From positions 1,783,100 to 1,817,402 of the forward strand of contig NW_003144786.1 in assembly GCF_000003605.2 (NCBI RefSeq): DNA of 34,303 nt, written 5' to 3'. The translations under genes were made by a program, and so were the position numbers. Below the pieces are notes generated by a model. It was not told the DNA's origin. It searched no databases and worked only from the letters and a program-made list of their open reading frames with translations. Each line of letters opens with the position of its first letter. Positions within the stretch are counted from its first letter, which is position 1. Below are positions 11,201-23,200 of the stretch, piece by piece. The stretch comes from Saccoglossus kowalevskii (taxonomy: Eukaryota; Hemichordata; Enteropneusta; Harrimaniidae).

Positions 11201-14200
11201 TTTTTTGTAACAGCTGCTGCTTCTCCCAGCCATGTGTCCAGTCCCAGTAGAAGGGGCAGTGGTGACTTCCATGCTCAAAACAGACATACCAAACTGAAGC
11301 AGGGTAGAAAAATTAATGTGAATGCTTCTAGAGGTAAGGGAAAGAATTTCACATTTGGAGAAAAGTTTTTCACTGCTTGAATGACGTGAATGCGAGTATA
11401 AAAATTATTTACTGAAAAAAATATTGCTTTCTGTATTTTATTTTCATTGTGTACGATGGTCTCTTTTTGGATGATGTTGTGGTCCTGAAAAGACCGCTTT
11501 GTTTGGTTGGTTGTAATTTTAGAGTAGCGAATAATCAAAAGAGGCACTGTCCAGGAGACGTTTCAATGTTGGGATAGTGTGATCACTGGCAAAAAAACCA
11601 ATGTTGCAACGATGTCGCAAATGAAAAAAATCACCCTTCTTGGCCTTCAGGTATTATTCGCCATTGCTTGAAAGGCGCATATGAATGACTTTTGCCATAA
11701 CTTTTGCTGCATCTCGTTTCAAACTTGCCACCTTCTTTTGTTCTTTCCGTGTTACGATGGTTACAGCAAATCTATTGTGACGATTGTTGTTATCACGCTG
11801 TAGCTCGTATGGATAATCAATACGTAGCTGTTGGCAGTCCCCACAATGACGAAATCTAACAGCAAAAACGTAGCGTATAACAAACTGGGTGTATGTTTTG
11901 ACTGGGTCGTTACTAAAATATTTTTCAACCAATCAGATCTACAGTTCTTTGTAATTCTGAGGCAAGATTTACAGACGTACAATTAGGTGTGAACCCAAGG
12001 TGTGAACACAGTCTTCAGATGAAAATAAAAAATACTTAAAAAATGTAATAGTTATTGAACGAAAAGGAGATTTGTGTGTGTTTGTTACGCTACAGTCATT
12101 TGTGTTGTCTACATGTAACAAATTTTGACGAGTCACGCAACTAAATTAAAACCCCAGTTGTTAGTCTGAGCAAGGAGGTACTTTCATGGTCTGAGCTAAA
12201 ACAAAGTCAGTCTTGCAATTTGACCCCAGTTGTCACTCGCCGTTCTATGAGGTAAAAAAATGATCACCCAATCAAAGTCCCAGAATCACGCAATGTTTAT
12301 CTACAATTTGATACAAATAAATCAATTTTTGGGGGACAAGCGACGCTTAGAATGTGTTTTTGTTATTCTCTCGCCATGCGTCAGAGCTTGGAGAACTGAT
12401 TCACGATTGCGATGGTAAGTTGAAAGTTCAGCCAGTGAGCCAAAGCGGAAAAAGCTATTTTCCATTTTTGACGACAGAAAAAATGAACTGCCAAAGACCA
12501 ACCTTGGTGAAAAAAAACTACAACCCACCAATCGATGAAAGTTCGACAAAGTCCAGCAAAGAAACGTCGGAAGTCAGAAAATCTGGTGGATTCTGTCGGT
12601 GGTACACCAGGAACCAGAAAGAGGCAATCGTGGCTTATGCAAAACAACACTGGCAGAGAGTCACTGCAAGGAAGTATGGTGTCCACCAAAAAAACGTGCA
12701 CAGGGGGATGAAGGAAGACCAAAACAACCAACTTAGTGTCCAAAGAGTTTCAAAGTATGGCAATAAACCCGGTGCCGGTAAAAAGCTGTCTTATCCTGCT
12801 GAGATCGACGATGAATTAGTGCAGTTTATTTTAAAATTGCGTGACATTCAGGTCCCCGTTTCAACTCAACTAGTATGCCAAAAAGCAAAAGAACTTATTA
12901 AACCACACAATCCCCAATTCAAAGCATCGATTGGATGGGCAAAGAAGTTTTGTGGGCAAAATTTGTTTGTAATTCGGCGACGTACCTCCATAGCACAGCG
13001 CCTACCCAAGGATTCAGGAAAAAAGATCACAGCGTTTCATACAGTTCGATTTAAGTTTAATTGGTAACATGACGAAACACCTATGTACTTTGACATTCTT
13101 CCAACTACAACACTGAACGAGAAGGGCGAGAAAAGTGTCTCTGTGAGGTCGACAGGGGCAGAAAAGCGACACCTCACAGTTATTTTGGCCGTCACTGGTA
13201 GCGGTGAAGTGCTTCCATCGATGATGATATTTAAAGGTGTTCACCTAGTGGCGTGTTGGTGGATGTACAGAAGAAGGGCTGGTGTGACACCCAAATGATA
13301 AAGAAATGGCTGGAAAAAGTTTGGTTTAAATACACCTCGCCAATCCCTTTTGGTGTTTGATTCATTCAGAGGTCATCTGGATGACGCAGTCATCGGCATG
13401 ATGAAATCAAGAAACGCGTACAGTGCTGTAATTCCTGGCGGTTGCACTTCCAAACTCTAAACCACTCAATGTTAGAATAAACAAACCATTTAAACAATAT
13501 CTAAGGGATTAGTGGATGAAATACATTGAACGTCAAGTTAATAGTATTGATGCAGGTCAGCGACCTAAAACTGCTTCAAAACAAACATCGTCAACTGGGT
13601 CGTCAAACATGGGGAAACTTCAAGCAAATCCAGAAATGGTGAAGAAATCATTTCTCGTGACTGGAATTACAAATGCACTCGACAGCTCCGAGGACAGTCG
13701 CTACAGAAATGAAACATTGCAAGAAGATATCGAGTCGCCTGTTGCCATGAATTTACTAGTAGCAGATGATTCTGATTCTAGCAGTGACAAATCTGTTGAC
13801 AGCGACTTCATACCAGGAAATCATTGAACGTTTTTTTAACTCTGATGATGATGACAGCGACGAAGAATTTCTCGGATTTTGAGCTGTGGAACTGTGTACG
13901 AAGGACATTGTTAAAATGATATTAAATATGAAAAATTAGTTGAATTAATTCAAATACATTGTTCACGTTTTGCTTTTTCTCCATTTTCCCTCTTCAATAG
14001 AGCATTTTATTTTCGTTATTATTTATTAAAAACAGTATTTTTATTTTTATATTTTCAATGTTTTTTGTCATTAATATTTAACGGTATTTAGATTATCTTT
14101 AAAGTTTGAGCTGAATATTTTGGGAAATATTTGCAAATTATCAACAAGACATTTATATTAAATTCAAATATTTTTTTGCCAGTTTTTTTTGTTAAAGTAT

Positions 14201-17200
14201 TTAACTTTTTAATAACAGCATTTTTTTTATTTTCCTTTCAATGTTTTTTTTTTTTTTTTTTTTCATTAATATTCAACAGTATTTAGCATCAGCTTTGTCA
14301 AGATTATCTTGAAATTAATGAGACACTACATACTTACCTGCTACACCTTTTTGTATAAAATATTTTATTTTCATTTATTGCAATAAAATGTTATGTTTCT
14401 TCACAAATGTTCTCTATTATTGGCTCTTTCACATTACTGAAGTATTTGGTAATATCGTAGGCACCAATGTACAAGTAATAGTCACTCAAAATAAAGTGTT
14501 CTTGAATAAGCGTCAGTTGCTACAAATTGTACAAAATGGGACCCAATTTTGGTGTCAGGAATGAATGAAATGTTGCAAAACTGCCTAATTTAGAACATAT
14601 ATGGAACATGGTGTCTTCTTAAACATCAGTTTGAGGCCTAATCTTGCATTGCTTTAATTTTTGAGGAGAAGAAGTTGCAACATTTTGTAGCAGTGTACTT
14701 TTCATTGGGATTCTTATTACAGGGAGTGACTTAACTTCTTGGGAGTTACAGTGACTTTCATGTGGGTCTTAAGGAGTCACTGGCTTTCTCTGGGGTCCTA
14801 GGGAGTCACTGATTTTCACAAGGGTTCTAGGTAGTTACAGCGACTTTCACTGGGCTCCTAAGGAGTTGCAGACATTTTCAAGCGGTTCTAGTGAGTCGCA
14901 TTGACTTTCACTTGAGTAAGAGGGAGAACAGTGACTTTTACTGAGCTCCTATTGAGTCTCAGTGACTTTTATTTTGGTTCTAGGAAGTCATAACATTTCA
15001 TTCTCATAAACCCTTAAATCAAGTATCAACCTTTTCTATGAAATGACTCAACATTTTAGATTATATTTTCATTTAATTTCATTTACCGATATGTCCACTG
15101 TTCTAGCATCTTGCAGTTCTTCCCAACTTGTGAGTAAGTTATTGACATTAAGGAATGATACAACTTACAGCATTGAAACTGGAAATTCCCAAGGTTTGAT
15201 TACCCTGTTACAGCTACCAGTAATTATGGACCATCATGCATCTGCTGAAATGGATGCTGAGATATCACCCTTGACAGCTGCCAGGTAAGTGCTGCATCAT
15301 GAACTAAAACACAATCATCGTTTCATGAATGACACTTTTTATTGTTCAAATATTCATATCAATTTGCAATAGGTTGTGATTGTTTTTATTGCCCATATGT
15401 CCATCACAAGTCTTCTTTCAGATGTGCAGTCTGGAAATCAGGTAGTTATTTTACCATACCAAAAATCATCCAATCCAATTTCCTTTGACCATAGTTGACA
15501 ATTAATTATTAGTGGTTTATATCATTATTTTTTGTAGAAGTCCTAAAAGCCAGTCACCAGGGAGATGGTCACCCATCAGATTAACCAGTGTTGAAAACCA
15601 CAGCAAAGCATTACAAACAATGTCATTGCTTTTGAGTCGAAGGTCATCAGATACACCACCAAAACAGCTTGCGTCATGTAGTAATACCAGTGCCTTAGGA
15701 CTTCTACCAGTTATACAAGATCATCTTATCAAGTACATTGACATACTACATAGTGTAGCTGAACCAACAGCAACCACAAACTCTGCATATTCCAGCGTGA
15801 ACTCTACTGACAGTCTAAGACTCGCTGAATCTGAAAACTGGGCATTTATTCAGACAGAGAAAGCTACACTGAACTCACTTAGAATCTTACATGTAATGAT
15901 ATGCAATAGTTGTTGCATACGTACTTCCTTGCTGAAAGGTAGCTCTGATACGATTTGTGAGACACATAGTAGTGGACATACCCAAAGAACTGGTTCATGT
16001 AATGACACAAGTGTTATGGAGATTGATCCATCGGCACCTCTCATACCAGACACTGTAAGTTTAATGTTCCATAATGAACTTTTTAGCACTCGACACAGTT
16101 TCATGAAACTTCCTGGAATTGCTTATTCTTTGTGAATATTGCTTATTGCTATGCAAGGGTGTATGTGGAAACAAAAATTGTGATCACAGATAACATTTTT
16201 TAGATAAACATGCTGATCACAGAGTTAAATACATGGCACTCTATGAAGATAAATTAAAAACATGGCCGGTTATGAAATTATTAGATCTTTCACTGTATTT
16301 TATTTAAATTCAAGATAACATTGTGTCAGGCACTACATTTAAAAATTCAATAAATAAGGAAGTTACAATCAATTTTCTGAAAATCATTTGTTAAGTTTTA
16401 GCCTTGAAATTGGGTGCTCTCGAAAACCTGAAGTTTAGACCCTATTAAATTCCTTATGCGGTTGAAAATAGTTATGAAATTTAATGTTTTCCCTTTTACA
16501 GCAAGTAGCTACCCAGTCAAAGTCAGAATATCCTACTCACAAGGCAGAGGTACTCCCTACATGGTCAGATTGCCAGCTGAAACAGATACCGACTAATAGT
16601 ATTTTAATTAAAGTTTTAAGAATAGCATCAATACATAATATGTATGGACAGAGTGGTACCATGATAGAAGCCACATTATCTGTACTATTATCACTAGCTG
16701 AAAACAGTCAATATATCCTACTAGATAGGTAAGTTACCATAAGTATGGACCGAGTTATAGTAAGTGTAAAAGTTTATTTTTGTGTGTGTGTATGTTATCC
16801 TTACTTTTTTCTGAATTGTCAAATTTAATAATTGCTCAACTCTGGTAGAAAGGCTTATACCAAAGAGATCAGCAAAGATAAATAAAGTCTATTATTATTA
16901 TTAAAATCAATGTTTTACCAATTTTAATTTGACATATGAAAAAGTAAAAATTATCTTAATGCCCAGAGTATTGACAGAAGCAATGTAATAGTAACATCAA
17001 GTGTATGCAACGGCAAACGCAAAAACCGAGACAATTAGCTTTTTCACAATACAATTTGATTTAAAGAAATAATTGCATACATTATCTCATTGCCTGACCT
17101 TTGATCGATAACATGCAAACAAATTATGATAATTTTGAGAGCTTCTGGGAAAACAGTAATACACAGTGATAGAAGAAGTACAAAACTACATCATGTAGAT

Positions 17201-20200
17201 CTAACATATGACAGATCATGCAACAAACATTGTACAGAACACCCTCCTATTTCTTTCGATATTTGCTGCAGTTGTGTGTCCATCATGTTCTTTCTAGTGG
17301 TTATAGTTGATGCTTTTTCTGAACATATATTTATTATCCTTGATTAACTCTTTGTTATACAGGTTACTACCACTTTTAACTGATGGAACGCTTCAAAACT
17401 GTTTGTCTTCTGATAGTAGTTATACTATTGTATTAACTGGACTCAAGTTGTTGAATGTCATCGTATCAAACAGAACAGTTGTATTCTCACTCTGCAATCA
17501 GTCTGGTAAGACATCAACATTAAATAAATAAACATACCTAAAAAACCTGTCTCAGATAACCTTAGAAACTCAAATAATTTAGGATGGAAGATTTCAGTAA
17601 ATTTTTGTAGGTAAACTTCTGTTTTGCTGACTGAATGACAAATTAATTGTAACCTTCACTGAAGAGTTCAAATAGTTTGTCTTTTTTAAGTGTTTATATG
17701 TCTTCTGATATTTCATATACATTTCTCCGTTATACTTGGAATATATATATATATATAATATATGACAAGTGGGTTACAGAATTTGTTGGGGGTCATGCCT
17801 ACTGACTGACAGGAAGTGACTTGTGGATACCCCCATGAAATGCTTTAGTCATTCTTTCTTTGTATGCAAACAAGAAAATTAGTCTACAATGTAACCACAT
17901 GAAGAGGGGGGGGGGGGGTGTCACAACATTGCTGACACACGATCTCAAAATCAGAAGAGAGATTTAGCAGTACCAAATGGCGAATGCCACTGTGGGTAGC
18001 CAACAGGTGTGGGCAGAGCCAAGCTTTGATCTGTTTGTCACACCACAAAACACCAAGAGAAAAATTCAGGGACAACCTTGTCATATCGTTGCTGATTTCA
18101 TGCTGCTTTTAGCTCAATGGACCATAGAATGATGTGTGGATGGATAGATGTGGGTGACCTCTTGTCAAAAACATTTGAACCATGATTTTTTGCTGTGTAG
18201 CTGTCTTTATGAATCTAGATGGGAATTTGTTCACGAGAAGTTGATTCAACAAAAATTAAGCAATTAGCTACAAAAAACTGTAAAAATGCATAAATGACTT
18301 CCTGTAAAGTACTTTATTGTCACTTGGAATTTATTTATGTTTTTTTCACTTAAGCTAAGAATCAGTAAAGGTAAAATGCAGTGAAAATGTCTTTTTTCCT
18401 ATATTTTGCATTCAACTCATCAAATTTCAGTGAAAATAAACTTATAAAAAATAATTCCAGCTAAAATGATTTTATAGTACATGTACATTGTATAACGGTA
18501 CTGTGTTTCCCAGAGTGCTGATTTGTTGCTCCTCTGGGCTTCTTTGAAATAGCCACCCAGTACCCATGTCCAGTCTGGCTGCCATGGCTACAATGTAACA
18601 GTGACCTTGTGTGACAGGCTATAGTTCACTGAGTTTATGTAACAAAATACTACATGAAAATATATCACGATGAAGTGACTTTATCATGTATTATACTATT
18701 GGGTAACATGCGCTTATTAGTTCCTGTTCGGACGCAGTCCGCAAACAGGGACTTATGGATTGACCTCTGTGCGTCCACGTGTGTGTGCGTCTGGACCTTT
18801 ATCTTAAACATGCCAGGACCAATTACATTCAAACTTCACACATTCATCATACATAATATTATACATATGCACATCTATTTGTTTCATGATCTGATTCAAG
18901 ATGGCCAAATGGCAGCCATTTTTGTACTGAAAAAATCATCAAAATCAAGCATTTCTCGGCTGTTTACAGATGGTTTTTGTTCAAACTTGCTATATACATT
19001 AGACATTATGGGACATTATTAGTCTCTGTTCGGACGAAGTCCGAAAACGGGGACTTATAATAAATAATCTCAGAATCCCTTGGACCGATTCCAATTATTC
19101 TTTGCATGTGCCTGGTACTTTATGTGGGACATATGCACATATGCAGTGGTTAAGCAAATCAATTCAAAATGGCCGACTGGCAGCCATCTTGTTTTTTGAA
19201 AATGTTGTATTTTGGACATGCTTTGTCAGTTTTTATTCAAACTTGTTACATAGATTATACATGTTAGAATACATGTCCATGATTTATTTCGCAATAGGAT
19301 CAAAGATGGTCGACTGGCAGGCATCTTGTTTTGTTTTTTATATGCGGTATCTTGGACATGCTTTGTCAGTTTTAATTCAAATTTGGCACATACTTTATAC
19401 ATGTTAGGATGCATGTTTATGACAATTTGTTTCAAAATCTGATCAAGGATGGCCGATTGACAGCCATCTGACTTTTTGGCCTTACTACTATATTTCCACA
19501 ATTTATGTACCATTTTCATTCGTATTTGTCACATACATCATACGTATCAGTTTGTTTCATAATCAGATCAAAGATGGCCGAATAACGGCTGTTTTTATTT
19601 TTGGCCATATTACTACTACATGGAACATCTGTTGTACAGGCCACTTGGAACTTAAGTTTCAAGGACATGCTTGCGACAACCCCTTCGCTTTAATATGACA
19701 AGCACAAAGAGAACTTTCAAAAATTTAACAGGGACTGTGTCATTTTCAATAATTTCCAGATAAGATTCAGAAGGGGACTATGCCATGCATAGCCTTGTTT
19801 ATCCAACATCATAGCTTCAATTCACTACGTTCAATTACCCACCATAGACTCCGGTCAGTCAAAATTATTTTGAACTGTAGGCATTAATCAGCGATTCTGC
19901 CGGTGACGGAGAGATAGAATCTAGGTCATTCTTTTACTCCTTACGTCACGAACCCACATGACCGAGGCCACATGGCAGCGCCATAGGTAGCCGTCAATCT
20001 CTCTTCATTTTTTTCTGCCTCGTCGGGGAATGATTCTGAGCGGCTCTGCCTGGCTCTGTTGCTTTTTCCCGTCCGGGTTTCTAGCGTGGGTCGTCGCCAC
20101 AGCCGCAGCATCCGACATTCTAGCTGGTAGGATAAGTTTTTCTTGTCTTTTTACCCTTGTGTCGTTTTCCCCTTTGTGTGTTATGCTTTTCCACAAAAAA

Positions 20201-23200
20201 GAAATTAAAACCCGTCGCCACTACGCACATTTTACAACTGTAATTCGTTTCCCTCATGCATGTCGTCTTTTATTTACAATGTATTTAGCAATATATAGAT
20301 GTAATGACAGCACCAGGGCTCGCTGTCGTTCTCTTTCCGATCTCCTCGTGTTTCGAGTCGACCGTGCAGTGGTTATATTCAGAATTTACCAGCATAGAAC
20401 CCGCATTCGAGATACTTTGTCATAGCTGCGTGCGAGGTTCAGGGTTTTTTGCGTGAAGGTGTGTGTTTTTTCACTGGAGTTCTGAGGCCTGAGATTTTCT
20501 TTCAGAGCCATCAAAATCACAGCAAGGTCACGCGTCCAGCAAACAAATCGGTTAAAGTGAGTTGCATGTTTTGCATGAGTGGAAAGTCCTCACGCTCGGC
20601 TACCGATACTTCGTGTAAGAGGCCCGACGGTGGAGGGCATCCTCACAGTCTGTTTTTTCAGACAGTGGTTTACCCGATTTTACTGGCTGCAGCGAGGCTG
20701 TGCCCCTGCAGGCTTTCCTCCTATGGGGCCCATTGCGGGTCTCTTTGTGGACCCTTCCTCGCACAGCGCCGGGTTTGCCTCCGAGTTGAGGGCTTTGGTC
20801 GAAGGACTGTCGGGGCAATTGCGTCCCTGGTAGGCCAGGTAGATCAGATGCAGTCGGAGCGAGCTGTCTCCACTGTGTCTCCTCGGTGGGCAAGCAGGAA
20901 AAGACACAAAAGCATGTTTGCATTCAAACACGTCTCTTCCGGGGAACCCCAGTTCCCAGCCGCGAGGCCGAGGCTCAGGCTAATTGCACTGGGCCTCCTC
21001 TGGAGCCTCCGGCACTGAATGCCAACAGGGTGCTGGCAGCCAAGCCTCCAATCTCGGGGCAGGGCTTTCAGGGCAGGGCACATGTTGACCACCCCTACTT
21101 TCAGCCAGCTAGGGTTCATCACACGGTAACGGTACAACGGTAACGAATTTATCCTTGTGTCCGGTCTCCGCTGTGGGTTTTGACTCCTTTCTTACTGACC
21201 CACGGGCATCCCCAGAGGGAACCGACCCTGTCATGAGACGCACACGAACACGCTCCCTCTCATATATTTAAAGTGAAAGAGGACGCAGTTCGCTCACGTC
21301 GGATACAGCCGGTACTCCGGGCGGTCCCTCAGAGTCTTCCATCTTTATGACTCGGTGAGCCACGCTTTTGGGGTGAGGCGGAGTATCATCGATCCCAGTG
21401 ATATGATGTATATACCCCCACCCTTGATCCTAAAGCGACCACCTAAGACTGCTTCAACGCTTATGGGATCACAGGCATCGGGATCCAAAGCAACCCTGTC
21501 GGCACGTCTCTCCCTGTCCGTATGAGTGCGGAGTGGGTCGCAGAGCACGCAAACGGTGTTGATGGGCGGCGTTGGTCAGCCGCGGAGGATGTAATGCTTA
21601 AGGCCCCCGGGTGGGGATAACATTAGGCAACACTTCCCACTTTACCAAACACTACCCAGTTGGTGTGGTTTCGGGATCAGACCCCATAGCGTGGGATGAG
21701 ACCAAAACCCACTAACCTGATTCCAAGGCTCCTTCCCCAGACCCCGGTACCACGAATTTGGCAAACCGGGCAAAGGGGGATAGCCGCGTTCTATGGGTGT
21801 CTTTGCCAATTGAAGACGATCCATCCAGCCCTGAGGGCAGAGTTGCTTGAGCGCATTATTGTGCGTGCCCAGGACTCTGGAAACCTTGAAGGCAGAACGC
21901 ACCAGCCTCCTAGACCAGGCGTCATTTTTACTGGTGGGCCACCGCACATCTACATGCGACACCCCCAAGTGTCACCTGGCTCTCTTGGCCGGGGCCACTA
22001 CTGTGCTACGAGACGCGGCTTTAGACGCACGTGTTTTCGCCGACAAGCTGAGCCGGGGTACGTCCCCTCCTCAGTGACGCAGACTGGACATCCTCCACCC
22101 TCTTTATTCAGGGAATGGTGGGTACAGTCTCGGAGCTTCGGAGTGCAATGAACCAGAGGGTTCAGATAGAGTCCGCTAGCCAGTTGGCCCTGCCATGGGC
22201 AAGCAGAGGGCACCCCAGGCACAGAAAACACCGTAGGGCATTGTCCGCTAGCCAGAGAAAGCCAGGAGGCAAGCGCTCATACCCTTCCATGGGAGGGAAG
22301 AGTAGTGGCACGCCCCCAGGGAGGAAAGAGCCAGGTGGTGGCTCCTCACCCTCTCTGGGCGGACGTCTACCCGGCAGCAGGGGAAACATGTTTGACACTC
22401 ACCTCTGCAGGGGGGGGGGGTTCTGTGAGTGGCCAGGTCACAACTTAGTGACTACTTCAGGCCTTGGGGAACTCACCTCATGGGGGAAGGGAGCACCCCC
22501 CCTCGCAACTGCCGAACACATGGCCACATATCCCTGTCGTACACAGATTGCGCCGGTGTAGTCCGGTTTGGAGACAGCGGGTGACCGATCCCTGGACCTT
22601 TTCAGGTGGTGACATCCTGTTACGGGATACCGCTGAAATCTCCATTTCCCCCTGTCAGTGTCTACCCTGTTGGGCACTGCCAGGGGACTCAATCAGACAG
22701 GAAGTAGCAGTTTGCTGGGAAAAGGTGCCATACACAGGGTACATCAGCCGGAACTAAGTCCAGGTTTTACCCAAATGTGTTTGTAGTACCAAATCTACAA
22801 GTGGCGGGCATCCAGTTCTGGACCTAGGCAGACTGAATCAGTACGTGCTCCTAGATCGGTTCCACATGGAGACACCATTCAGGGTTCTCCTCTCCATCCA
22901 CCGTTTCGACTGGCTAGCCCCACTAGACTTAAGCGGGGCCTACCGGCACATACCGATGCACTTAGCGAGTTGCCATCTCCTTCGAATTGCCCAGCTGGGC
23001 CAAGTATTCGAATTTTGGGTGCCCCCCTATTCGGGTTAGGCACAGCGCCCTACGTGTTCACCCAAGTGATGAAACAGGTAGTGCTGCTGCTTCACCAGAT
23101 GTCGGTACACCTCAATCCGTACCCAGACTACTGGTTACTAACAACCCGGGCAAGGGGTTAATAGCCAAACACGTGAGGCTAACACAGGATTTACTTCACC

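Larger units (their letters stand above)
11334..15106 (+). other. ATRIP intron 4
   Basis: 3.8 kb with GT-AG ends. In order: a histone-type stem-loop remnant on the minus strand (11461-11495), unexplained sequence to about 12300, a dead pogo-type transposase (12354-13870), AT-rich duplicated sequence (14028-14310) and a minisatellite reaching almost to exon 5 (14721-15000). Confidence 0.8.

Noticed and set aside
11654-11982. Minus-strand frames of 92 and 73 codons upstream of the histone-type stem-loop
   Set aside because: I compared them with the ends of H1, H2A, H2B, H3 and H4 and found no match, so no histone gene is called.
18654-19519. Frames of about 100-120 codons on both strands
   Set aside because: They run through the hairpin-headed minisatellite and repeat the same phrases; products of the repeat.
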